Shown in pieces: positions 11,635 to 23,757 of a stretch of 41,107 nucleotides of DNA. Numbering within the stretch: the first letter of the stretch is position 1; each line of letters opens with the position of its first letter. Below the pieces are notes generated by a model. That model ran no database searches. It was given only the letters and a program-made list of their open reading frames with translations, and was not told the DNA's origin. This DNA comes from Gracilariopsis chorda (taxonomy: Eukaryota > Rhodophyta > Florideophyceae > Gracilariales > Gracilariaceae), in the NCBI GenBank assembly GCA_003194525.1, contig NBIV01000584.1:1-41107 (forward strand), given 5' to 3'. The position numbers and the translations under genes were made by a program.

Positions 11635-14600
11635 TCACTGACTCCAAAGGTCTAAGGGGAGCAAGCCACAGTCACCGCGGAACCTTGCCAGCTTAAGTCG
11701 ACCGAGCGCTTTCGTCAGCATTTCGGCAACCATGTCTTCCGTGGAACAGTACTGCAACAGGACGGCTTTGTCGCTTACAGCCTCTCTGGTGAAGTGAAAG
11801 CGAATATCAATGTGCTTAGTACGCTTGTTCACAACTCCATTTCGAGCAAGTTCGATGCAACCTTGGTTGTCCACGTACACAGTTGTAGGCTCATCCATTA
11901 TCGTCACTGACTCATCCACGTGTAGTCCACTTGCGTTGCCAATGCCACTCCACAGTCGTCTCAGCCAGATCGCCTCCTTCGTCCCACTGCACAGACTCAC
12001 ATACTCAGCCTCAGCGCTGGACAATGCAAGTACTTCCTGTTGGCGCGAGCTCCAAGACACAGGAGCACCGCACATCATGAACACATACGCACTGGTGGAC
12101 TTGCGGTTGGGTGTATCACCTGCCCAGTCAGATTCTACGTATGTATACAGCTGAGTATCAGTCGTGGTGCCATAAGTAAGTCCGAAGGAGCGAGTGCCAT
12201 TGAGGTAACGCAGAACACGCTTGACCGCTTTCCAATGAGTCTCTCCAGGTTTCTCGACACACTTGGCTAGCTTTGGACACTGCAAACGACATGTCCGGTC
12301 GAGTGCCAACAGAGAGATACATCAGACAACCGATCACCTGGCGATACGGGATGTTCGTCAGAGGCTCTTCTACCTTAGTGAGGTCAACACCGGAGTCCAT
12401 GGGAGTGTCCATTGGTTTGCACTGCAACATGCCAAAACGTTCTAAGACCTTATGCGTGTATGCAGACTGTGTCAGGTACAGCTGTCTTTGGGATCGATCA
12501 CGATGGATCTCGAACCCAAGTACCATGCGCGCTTCACTGAGATCCTTCATCTGAAAACGTTTTGACAGTTCCCGCTTTACGCGATTCATTGTCTCCATAC
12601 TTGGACTCGCAATGAGCAAGTCGTCCACATAAAGAGCAATGATCACAAGCACTCCCAGTACCTCTCCGGTGTAGATGCACTCGTCTGCGACGTTTGGCTT
12701 CAGACCCATCCAACCCACGAGGAACAAGTACATCTTTGCAAACCACTGCCTTGATGCCTGTCGTAGCCCATAGATGGCTTTCTTGAGAAGGCATACCAAG
12801 TCCTCGTTCCCGGGTTTGATGAATCCGTCTGGCTGCTCCATCTACACAGTCTCTTCCAGGTCGCCATTCAAGAATGCAGTCTTCACATCCATCTGGTGCA
12901 GATGATAGTCCTGCACTGCTACAATGGACAGAATCATTCTAATGGATGTGAATTTGACCACTGGTGCATACGTCTCGGAGAAGTCTACGCCTTCGATCTG
13001 CAGAAACCCTTGAGCCACCACACGAGCCTTGTACCTCACTGTCGGTTCATCGTTGTCGCCAGCCTCATATTTTTGCACAAATACGCACTTGGATGGTATC
13101 ACGTTGCTGTCAGCTGGCCTTGGCACTAACTCCCATGTTTCATGCTCCATCAGAGACTTGTACTCACTGTTCATGGCCTTGTTCCACGCTTTTGAATCAG
13201 GACGTGACACTGCATCCAAGTATGAGGATGGGATGTTATCACTGGCAGTGAGTAGGGCAGTGCTGCGGCACCACGAGGAAGGCGCTCTACGCTCACGAGT
13301 GGACCTCCGAAGTGGTTGTGGATCTGGTACGTCTGGCTCAACTTCTGTCTCAGCTGTGAGCTCATCGTGGCCACTGCCTGAAGCTTCTTCTGGTGAAGTA
13401 TCTGGTGCTGCGGGTTGAACTTGGGCATCATCGGTGGGTGTAGTAGAGGTGGAGGTGATGTTTGATTTCGGCTTGTCCGAGATGTCGATCTCAGCATAGT
13501 CGTCATCATTAACGTGGTCAGTACCTTGATCTGAACCACTACATTCGTCAAACCTCACATCCCTCGACACAACCACCTTCTTCTTTTGCGCATCCCACAG
13601 TTGGTAACCGTTCGATCCAGATGTGTACCCAATAAAGATCGCCTCCACGGCACGTTGCTCCAGCTTCTTCAGCTTGTGGTCCACCACTTTGTACCAGCAC
13701 CGGCTACCAAACACACGCAGATTGCTCAAGTCAGGTTCATATCCACTCCACATCTCGAGTGGTGTCACGTCACTCGGAAGGGCCTTGCAGGTGACTGGAT
13801 TGCGCACATACACTGCAACGTTCAATGCTTCAGCCCAGAAGCTCTTTGGCAGTTTCTTGTGATGCAGCATCGATCTCACCAAGTCCATGAGTGTTCGGTT
13901 GAACCGTTCGGCCAGACCATTCTGATGTGGATTGTAAGGCACCGTTCGCTGATGTTCAATACCGTGACGTTCAAGCTCTTGTGAAAACTTCTTTGGCACA
14001 TATTCACCAGCATTGTCTGTGCGTAACGCATGTAGCACAGACTCACGTGCGGTGATGGTTTTCACATGTCGGTCACTCTGATTTTGAACCATCTTGAGCC
14101 ACTTCACGAACACGTGGAACACATCCTTAGTCTTGAGCATGTACAAGAAGCAAAAACGGGAGTGATCATCGATGGATGTGACGAGGTAGCGTGAACCTCC
14201 CAAGGAACCTACTTGGATTGGACCACAAATTTCCAAATGCACTAGGTCCAATGGGTGCAAAGCCCGTTCCCCCCCTTGCTTGGGAGTTGGAGCACGTGTA
14301 GATTTTCCCACTACACAAGAGTCACACACTTCCATCGATTGATTCAAGTCCACATTCAGCCCTGACACAACACCGTTACGAGCCATATGTTTGATACGAT
14401 CCACATTCACATGAGCCATTCGAGCATTCCATAGTGACTGGTCAGTCACAAGTGCGTTGTCCATGTCTTCTGGTACTTCAATCGTGGTACATAGGTAGTA
14501 CAGTCCTTTGATGCGACGGCCCTGGGCGATCATGGTGTTGCCTTTGTATACCATACTTTGGTTTTGTCAAACACCACTCGCGCACCAAGGTCACACATCG

Positions 14601-15666
14601 CAGATACTGACAGCAGATGATACCTTAGATTCGGTACGTGCACTACTTCACCCAACCGGCACTTGCTCTTACGCCCTTCAACAGCGAGATCGAGATGGAC
14701 ACTGCCATGACCAAGAGACTCCAGCTTCGAGTCATTACCGATGCTCACACCGGCAGACTCCCTTTTGCTATAACTGTCAAACATGGACTCGTCATACGTC
14801 ATATGGGCGGTGGCACCAGATTCAATAATCCAGTCACTGATACTTTCTTCCACGGAACCTGTCGCAATGAGACAAACAAAGTCAGAGTCACTGTCACATC
14901 CTCGTTTCTCGTTGCCGAGATCGGTCTGCACAGCTGGGTTTGCGGCAGCACTCTGCTCTTTGCTAGCTTCGTCACGTTTTCTCTTGAAACAGTTTCTCTA
15001 GATATGCCCCTTCTTACCACAGTAGTAGCACACCATGGACTTCTTTCGTGACTGCGCACCGACCAAAGCCGTGTCACTTCCGGACTCCTCCTTTACACCA
15101 TCGTTCATTCGCTGTTCCTCTTGCAGCAAACGACTCTTCACAAACTCTAAATCGAGTTTGCGATCACCAATCGTGGTGTCAATAGCGACAATGAGGTGTT
15201 CGAAACGGTCTGGTATCCCACATAGGATTGCCATAGCGATGTCTTCTTCCTCAACCACTACGTCCATGCTCTTCAGATCCGATGCAAGATGACGAACACG
15301 ATTGATGAAGTGTAACATTTTCTCATCATCTCGCATCTTGGCTGGGTAGAAGGCACGTCTTGCATTGATTCGGTTGAGCAGCGTTTTACGCTTGAACACA
15401 TTGCAAATGGCTTTCCACATTTCCGCAGCATTCTCGGTATCCCTCACATGGTCCAAATGCTCATCACTAATGCTGAGACCAATAACAGCCCTGGCCTTGG
15501 CGTCTTTCTTCTTCCATGCTGACAACTCGTCATCTTCCGTAGGCCTGGTTGATTCAAGATGGTCATCGACGTCCTTGAGTGCAAGCAGCAACTCAACCTT
15601 TTGCTTCCATACATGGAAGTTATCCTCGCCCGACTTTTCAATCTTGATGCCACCGAATGAATCCAT
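11635..15666 (-). pseudogene. Family B unit 2 gag-pol, the best-preserved array copy
   Basis: Gag is open from 15666 to an amber codon in the zinc knuckle (14998-15000). The frame continues through protease, again with ESGA for DSGA, until a one-base deletion near 14555. A 570-codon stretch (12842-14554) then carries the HHCC zinc region, the integrase core, the linker and the RT start up to a second amber codon at 12842-12844 (Tyr codon in B''). RT with the YVDD motif continues at 12158-12841. A one-base insertion near 12275 shifts into the RNase H part (11635-12309). The normal TGA stop reads TGG, adding Trp-Ser-Gln before the next stop. RNase H has ELARN and VSDKAVLLQ where B'' has DLARN and LRDKAVQLQ. 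Confidence 0.92.
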
Positions 15667-16880
15667 GCTTGGTAGATGTCAACAAACAGCATAGGTGCGA
15701 TGAAAGACCTACGGTACTTAAGTAGTACAAAAATGGCAACAACGACAACAATAGCAACAAAAACAACAACAACAACAAAATTTCAAATTCGGGCGCACTG
15801 ACGGGAGATACTACCTCCGCTACCCTAGAGTGTCGGACCCCTGGCCCCCTGAGATGCTCCAGGTACAAGACATCTTCTTCCGTCTGCCATCTCCTACGTC
15901 TAAGGAGAAGATGCGTCGCTCTCTACGAGGCTTCCAGAGGATGGTTAATGACCCAAGATATGCCTTCACCAAGTATAACCCTCTCCGGCCTCTTGCAAGA
16001 ACTTGAGCGACCTTGAAACTGAAGCTACTATGGCAACCAAAGTACGCTGCTAACGCGCAACCACTTAAGGTCACACGCGGCCTGATCCTAAGAAGGAGGT
16101 CAGCCTACGCCACGTCGCCTCCCTGCACAAATGCCTAAGGGTCAGATGCATGGATCAAAAGGTCGTTATGGAATACTTTCGCGACAGCCCAAGAATTCCG
16201 ACACACAGTCAGGATCAAATCAAATACTTCTATCACCCGCACCAGCGCAGTAAGCCACGGCACCCCGTCAACAGATGCACCCGCTGAACTCACCAGGTCT
16301 TAAAGACCGTCACCGTTATATGTCCAAATGGACCGGTGGGAAACCGCTGCACAATACACCCGCTTTGGTTCAAGCTGCCAGGCTCACGTCCCCGGATACC
16401 TGGAATCACCCAAAGTAACCCGGATCAACCGCTCGTCGCACTGGAAACCAGATGATGACCAAGAAACACGAAATACAAACAACTGCTGAGCACACGATCA
16501 TGGAGCCCAGACTTCGAAACTAGACCGACTCGACCTCACGGATACCACCCGACAAACGACTCGGGGGTCCCAAAACACAAGATAGAGGGAGTGTCACACA
16601 CAAAGTAGATAGCGATCGACAACATGGGCAACAACGGAGGCCCAACTCAACAACGATAGGAAGTACACGTCGAACCACTACCCCCACAACGCCCTCAGGG
16701 AGGAACGCAAACCAGAGGAGAATGACCAACACCGACCAACAATGGGATCAAGACACCCGACGCAAAGACGAAAGAGGCAACAACGGTGAAACGGATGAAC
16801 GGCGGTGAAAGGGAGCGACGATAGACGAGCGATAAAGAAAACGGATAGTGGCAGCGGTCAGCGGGGCTCGGCCCATAACC
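15667..16880 (-). other. Unit 2 untranslated leader with PBS
   Basis: CAA-rich repeat at 15736-15780, hairpin block at 15804-15818, PBS variant GGTTATGGGCCGAG at 16867-16880. Very close to the unit 1 leader apart from repeat length. No recognisable sense ORF. Confidence 0.8.
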
Positions 16881-17674
16881 AATTGAAAGTTGTAAGGAAG
16901 TTGAGGGAATGGAAGGGAAGTTCACCAGCTCTGGCTTGGATTTACATGGAGGTCCTTCACGCACATCTTATATACCACTCTAAACTCGAATTGCGCGGGA
17001 ACACCAACTACAAGTAAAACCTAAACCACTAAGCAGGGACACTCAATACTACCAATCATAATCTAACATGACTTAGCCAGCTCAGCACAACCTCATTACA
17101 TCAACGCACACCAACGCACCAACGTTCCGTAATAGGTACGTGCATACACATGACCATGACAAGGCACAAATTCACGACTCCAACACACGCCAGCACATGC
17201 CAACACATCACGTTAAGTCAACACGTCACCGTAAGTCGGCACCTAACCTGTGGTGTTAGTGCCATGTCATCAAGTGGCAATGCATCAAGTGGCAATGCAC
17301 ACAACACCCACGTCATCAATATACCCGTGCATGTGTAAACCTGTTGACAGTGCATGCGCACCTTACCATTGTACCAACCACTGCTGTACCACTTGTACCA
17401 CGTGTCAACCACTTCACCAGTATCCCCTGCACACACCGTATACTGTGACCACTGTAGTAGCTGGACACGTGGGTGTGTCCAACCGATCCAGTTATGCCAT
17501 ACCACTTGTACGCACCACGTTGCATATGTACATTTGCAGTAGCCAATCAGAAGCCAGTTTCACGTTGGGTTCGCGCACACTTGCTGATGCGCTTTTGCAG
17601 AGGTACCCTCCAAAACAGCCCATGCTCCCCGGAACATTTGGTTTTCAGTGACAGCACAGGTACTACTGCCAACA
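16881..17674 (-). repeat. Family B LTR L3 (5' LTR of unit 2, 3' LTR of unit 3), 794 bp
   Basis: Same length as L2, same TTTCAATT end and same 15-bp duplication (about 17269-17298). It differs from L2 at few substitutions, for example CTGATGCGC against CTTATGCGC in the broken U3 palindrome, and one C/T change in the R/U3 middle. Confidence 0.92.
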
Positions 17675-17685
17675 CCCTTCCTCTG

Positions 17686-20600
17686 TCACTGACTCCAAAG
17701 GTCTAAGGGGAGCAAGCCACAGTCACCGCGGAACCTTGCCAGCTTAAGTCGACCGAGCGCTTTCGTCAGCATTTCGGCAACCATGTCTTCCGTGGAACAG
17801 TACTGCAACAGGACGGCTTTGTCGCTTACAGCCTCTCTGGTGAAGTGAAAGCGAATATCAATGTGCTTAGTACGCTTGTTCACAACTCCATTTCGAGCAA
17901 GTTCGATGCAACCTTGGTTGTCCACGTACACAGTTGTAGGCTCATCCATTATCGTCACTGACTCATCCACGTGTAGTCCACTTGCGTTGCCAATGCCACT
18001 CCACAGTCGTCTCAGCCAGATCGCCTCCTTCGTCCCACTGCACAGACTCACATACTCAGCCTCAGCGCTGGACAATGCAAGTACTTCCTGTTGGCGCGAG
18101 CTCCAAGACACAGGAGCACCGCACATCATGAACACATACGCACTGGTGGACTTGCGGTTGGGTGTATCACCTGCCCAGTCAGATTCTACGTATGCTATAC
18201 AGCTGAGTATCAGTCGTGGTGCCATAAGTAAGTCCGAAGGAGCGAGTGCCATTGAGGTAACGCAGAACACGCTTGACCGCTTTCCAATGAGTCTCTCCAG
18301 GTTTCTCGACATACTTGGCTAGCTTGGACACTGCAAACGACATGTCCGGTCGAGTGCCAACAGAGAGATACATCAGACAAACCGATCACCTGGCGATACG
18401 GGATGTTCGTCAGAGGCTCTTCTACCTTAGTGAGGTCAACACCGGAGTCCATGGGAGTGTCCATTGGTTTGCACTGCAACATGCCAAAACGTTCTAAGAC
18501 CTTATGCGTGTATGCAGACTGTGTCAGGTACAGCTGTCTTTGGGATCGATCACGATGGATCTCGAACCCAAGTACCATGCGCGCTTCACTGAGATCCTTC
18601 ATCTGAAAACGTTTTGACAGTTCCCGCTTTACGCGATTCATTGTCTCCATACTTGGACTCGCAATGAGCAAGTCGTCCACATAAAGAGCAATGATCACAA
18701 GCACTCCCAGTACCTCTCCGGTGTAGATGCACTCGTCTGCGACGTTTGGCTTCAGACCCATCCAACCCACGAGGAACAAGTACATCTTTGCAAACCACTG
18801 CCTTGATGCCTGTCGTAGCCCATAGATGGCTTTCTTGAGAAGGCATACCAAGTCCTCGTTCCCGGGTTTGATGAATCCGTCTGGCTGCTCCATCTACACA
18901 GTCTCTTCCAGGTCGCCATTCAAGAATGCAGTCTTCACATCCATCTGGTGCAGATGATAGTCCTGCACTGCTACAATGGACAGAATCATTCTAATGGATG
19001 TGAATTTGACCACTGGTGCATACGTCTCGGAGAAGTCTACGCCTTCGATCTGCAGAAACCCTTGAGCCACCACACGAGCCTTGTACCTCACTGTCGGTTC
19101 ATCGTTGTCGCCAGCCTCATATTTTTGCACAAATACGCACTTGGATGGTATCACGTTGCTGTCAGCTGGCCTTGGCACTAACTCCCATGTTTCATGCTCC
19201 ATCAGAGACTTGTACTCACTGTTCATGGCCTTGTTCCACGCTTTTGAATCAGGACGTGACACTGCATCCAAGTATGAGGATGGGATGTTATCACTGGCAG
19301 TGAGTAGGGCAGTGCTGCGCCACCACGAGGTAGGCGCTCTACGCTCACGAGTGGACCTCCGAAGTGGTTGTGGATCTGGTACGTCTGGCTCAACTTCTGT
19401 CTCAGCTGTGAGCTCATCGTGGCCACTGCCTGAAGCTTCTTCTGGTGAGTATCTGGTGCTGCGGGTTGAACTTGGGCATCATCGGTGGGTGTAGTAGAGG
19501 TGGAGGTGATGTTTGATTTCGGCTTGTCCGAGATGTCGATCTCAGCATAGTCGTCATCATTAACGTGGTCAGTACCTTGATCTGAACCACTACATTCGTC
19601 AAACCTCACATCCCTCGACACAACCACCTTCTTCTTTTGCGCATCCCACAGTTGGTAACCGTTCGATCCAGATGTGTACCCAATAAAGATCGCCTCCACG
19701 GCACGTTGCTCCAGCTTCTTCAGCTTGTGGTCCACCACTTTGTACCAGCACCGGCTACCAAACACACGCAGATTGCTCAAGTCAGGTTCATATCCACTCC
19801 ACATCTCGAGTGGTGTCACGTCACTCGGAAGGGCCTTGCAGGTGACTGGATTGCGCACATACACTGCAACGTTCAATGCTTCAGCCCAGAAGCTCTTTGG
19901 CAGTTTCTTGTGATGCAGCATCGATCTCACCAAGTCCATGAGTGTTCGGTTGAACCGTTCGGCCAGACCATTCTGATGTGGATTGTAAGGCACCGTTCGC
20001 TGATGTTCAATACCGTGACGTTCAAGCTCTTGTGAAAACTTCTTTGGCACATATTCACCAGCATTGTCTGTGCGTAACGCATGTAGCACAGACTCACGTG
20101 CGGTGATGGTTTTCACATGTCGGTCACTCTGATTTTGAACCATCTTGAGCCACTTCACGAACACGTGGAACACATCCTTAGTCTTGAGCATGTACAAGAA
20201 GCAAAAACGGGAGTGATCATCGATGGATGTGACGAGGTAGCGTGAACCTCCCAAGGAACCTACTTGGATTGGACCACAAATTTCCAAATGCACTAGGTCC
20301 AATGGGTGCAAAGCCCGTTCCCCCCTTGCTTGGGAGTTGGAGCACGTGTAGATTTTCCCACTACACAAGAGTCACACACTTCCATCGATTGATTCAAGTC
20401 CACATTCAGCCCTGACACAACACCGTTACGAGCCATATGTTTGATACGATCCACATTCACATGAGCCATTCGAGCATTCCATAGTGACTGGTCAGTCACA
20501 AGTGCGTTGTCCATGTCTTCTGGTACTTCAATCGTGGTACATAGGTAGTACAGTCCTTTGATGCGACGGCCCTGGGCGATCATGGTGTTGCCTTTGTATA

Positions 20601-21719
20601 CCCATACTTTTGGTTTTGTCAAACACCACTCGCGCACCAAGGTCACACATCGCAGATACTGACAGCAGATGATACCTTAGATTCGGTACGTGCACTACTT
20701 CACCCAACCGGCACTTGCTCTTACGCCCTTCAACAGCGAGATCGAGATGGACACTGCCATGACCAAGAGACTCCAGCTTCGAGTCATTACCGATGCTCAC
20801 ACCGGCAGACTCCCTTTTGCTATAACTGTCAAACATGGACTCGTCATACGTCATATGGGCGGTGGCACCAGATTCAATAATCCAGTCACTGATACTTTCT
20901 TCCACGGAACCTGTCGCAATGAGACAAACAAAGTCAGAGTCACTGTCACATCCTCGTTTCTCGTTGCCGAGATCGGTCTGCACAGCTGGGTTTGCGGCAG
21001 CACTCTGCTCTTTGCTAGCTTCGTCACGTTTTCTCTTGAAACAGTTTCTCTAGATATGCCCCTTCTTACCACAGTAGTAGCACACCATGGACTTCTTTCG
21101 TGACTGCGCACCGACCAAAGCCGTGTCACTTCCGGACTCCTCCTTTACACCATCGTTCATTTCGCTGTTCCTCTTGCAGCAAACGACTCTTCACAAACTC
21201 TAAATCGAGTTTGCGATCACCAATCGTGGTGTCAATAGCGACAATGAGGTGTTCGAAACGGTCTGGTATCCCACATAGGATTGCCATAGCGATGTCTTCT
21301 TCCTCAACCACTACGTCCATGCTCTTCAGATCCGATGCAAGATGACGAACACGATTGATGAAGTGTAACATTTTCTCATCATCTCGCATCTTGGCTGGGT
21401 AGAAGGCACGTCTTGCATTGATTCGGTTGAGCAGCGTTTTACGCTTGAACACATTGCAAATGGCTTTCCACATTTCCGCAGCATTCTCGGTATCCCTCAC
21501 ATGGTCCAAATGCTCATCACTAATGCTGAGACCAATAACAGCCCTGGCCTTGGCGTCTTTCTTCTTCCATGCTGACAACTCGTCATCTTCCGTAGGCCTG
21601 GTTGATTCAAGATGGTCATCGACGTCCTTGAGTGCAAGCAGCAACTCAACCTTTTGCTTCCATACATGGAAGTTATCCTCGCCCGACTTTTCAATCTTGA
21701 TGCCACCGAATGAATCCAT
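17686..21719 (-). pseudogene. Family B unit 3 gag-pol, near-duplicate of unit 2 with extra indels
   Basis: It shares with unit 2 both amber codons (21050-21052 in the zinc knuckle, 18894-18896 at the RT Tyr codon), the ESGA protease site, the stop-loss TGG and the RNase H variants, so the two units descend from one damaged parent. Private changes are mostly single-base length changes in short runs: an extra T near 21160 (ends the gag frame), an altered run near 20603, one C fewer near 20325, one base fewer near 19445 and an extra A near 18380, plus a base change near 18193. Open pieces are gag 21126-21719, protease 20528-20983, integrase plus linker 19223-20368, RT 18210-18893 and RNase H 17686-18312. 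Confidence 0.92.
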
Positions 21720-22939
21720 GCTTGGTAGATGTCAACAAACAGCATAGGTGCGATGAAAGACCTACGGCTACTTAAGTAGTACAAAAAATGGCAACAACGA
21801 CAACAATAGCAACAAAAACAACAAACAACAACAACAAAACTTTCAAATTCGGGCGCACTGACGGGAGATACTACCTCCGCTACCCTAGAGTGTCGGACCC
21901 CTGGCCCCCTGAGATGCTCCAGGTACAAGACATCTTCTTCCGTCTGCCATCTCCTACGTCTAAGGAGAAGATGCGTCGCTTCTCTACGAGCTTCCAGAGG
22001 ATGGTTAATGACCCAAGATATGCCTTCACCAAGTATAACCCTCTCTGGCCTCTTGCAAAGAACTTGAGCGACCTCGCAACTGAAGCTACTATGGCAACCA
22101 AAGTACGCTGCTAACGCGCAACCACTTAAGGTCACACGCGGCCTGATCCTAAGAAGGAGGTCAGCCTACGCCACGTCGCCTCCCTGCACAAATGCCAAGG
22201 GTCAGATGCATGGATCAAAAGGTCGTTATGGAATACTTTCGCGACAGCCCAAGAATTCCGACACACAGTCAGGATCAAATCAAATACTTCTATCACCCGC
22301 ACCAGCGCAGTAAGCCACGGCACCCCGTCAACAGATGCACCCGCTGAACTCACCAGGTCTTAACGACCGTCACCGTTATACTGTCCAAATGGACCGGTGG
22401 GAAACCGCTGCACAATACACCCGCTTTGGTTCAAGCTGCCAGGCTCACGTCCCCGATACCTGGAATCACCCAAAGTAACCCGGATCAACCGCTCGTCGCA
22501 CTGGAAACCAGATGATGACCAAGAAACACGAAATACAAACAACTGCTGAGCACACGATCATGGAGCCCAGACTTCGAAACTAGACCGACTCGACCTCACG
22601 GATACCACCCGACAAACGACTCGGGGTCCCAAAACACAAGATAGAGGGAGTGTCACACACAAAGTAGATAGCGATCGACAACATGGGCAACAACGGAGGC
22701 CCAACTCAACAACGATAGGAAGTACACGTCGAACCACTACCCCCACAACGCCCTCAGGGAGGAAACGCAAACCAGAGGAGAATGACAACACCGACCAACA
22801 ATGGATCAAGACACCCGACGCAAAGACGAAAGAGGCAACAACGGTGAAACGGATGAACGGCGGTGAAAGGGAGCGACGATCAGACGAGCGATAAAGAAAA
22901 CGGATAGTGGCAGCGGTCAGCGGGGCTCGGCCCATAACC
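21720..22939 (-). other. Unit 3 untranslated leader with PBS
   Basis: CAA-rich repeat at 21791-21840, hairpin block at 21864-21878, PBS variant at 22926-22939. A 108-codon ORF on the opposite strand (21788-22114) crosses this region; I treat it as unproven (see findings). Confidence 0.78.
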
Positions 22940-23737
22940 AATTGAAAGTTTGTAAAGGAAGTTGAGGGAATGGAAGGGAAGTTCACCAGCTCTGGCTTGG
23001 ATTTACTTGGAGGTCCTTCAGGCACATCTTATATACCACTCTAAACTCGAATTGCGCGGGAACACCAACTACAAGTAAACCTAAACCACTAAGCAGGGAC
23101 ACTCAATACTACCAATCATCATCTAACATGACATAGCCAGCTCAGCACAACCTCATTACATCAACGCACACCAACGCACCAACGTTCCGTAATAGTTACG
23201 TGCATACACATGACCATGACAAGGCACAAATTCACGACTCCAACACACGCCAGCACATGCCAACACATCACGGTAAGTCAACACGTCACCGTAAGTCGGC
23301 ACGTAACCTGTGCTGTTAGTGCCATGTCATCAAGTGGCAATGCATCAAGTGGCAATGCACACAACACCCACGTCATCAATATACCCGTGCATGTGTAAAA
23401 CCTGTTGACAGTGCATGCACACCTTACCATTGTTACCAACCACTGCTGTACCACTTGTACCAGGTGTCAACCACTTCACCAGTATCCCCTGCACACAACG
23501 TACACTGTGACCACTGTAGTAGCTGGACACGTGGGTGTGTCCAACCGATCCAGTTATGCCATACCACTTGTACGCACCACGTTGCATATGTACATTTGCA
23601 GTAGCCAATCAGAAGCCAGTTTCACGTTGGGTTCGCGCACACGCGCATATGCGCTTTTGCAGAGGTACCCTCTAAAACAGCCCATGCTCCCCGGAACATT
23701 TTGGTTTTCAGTGACAGCACAGGTACTACTGCCAACA
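22940..23737 (-). repeat. Family B LTR L4 (5' LTR of unit 3, 3' LTR of unit 4), 798 bp
   Basis: The minus strand starts TGTTGGCAG at 23737 and ends TTTCAATT at 22940. It carries the 15-bp duplication and the altered U5 end of the array LTRs. Its U3 half has the B''/B'-type variants: an intact CGCATATGCGC palindrome and the CCAGGTGTCAACC form also seen in the solo LTR and B'. It therefore looks like a hybrid of two LTR subtypes. Confidence 0.9.
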
Positions 23738-23757
23738 CCCCCCCTCTGTCACTGACT

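Noticed and set aside
8943..15000. Amber codon between Gag and Pol in units 1-3 as a programmed read-through signal like that of murine leukaemia virus
   Set aside because: It falls inside the zinc knuckle before the last Cys, and B'' and unit 4 have a Gln codon there. Unit 2 and 3 pol carries further stops, so it is most simply a nonsense mutation copied along the array.
8943..21052. RIP-like C-to-T mutation of the array
   Set aside because: The zinc-knuckle amber is a CpA to TpA change, but the RT amber is C to G, and I see no general excess of such transitions between units by reading. A dinucleotide count would be needed.
11635..21719. Units 2 and 3 as independent insertions
   Set aside because: There are no target duplications, a single LTR is shared between neighbours, and they have the same two amber codons and the same stop-loss.
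3258..23737. Periodic repeats suggestive of a CRISPR array or satellite
   Set aside because: The repeat unit is a complete 6-kb retrotransposon with LTR, PBS, PPT and gag-pol; there are no short direct repeats with unique spacers.
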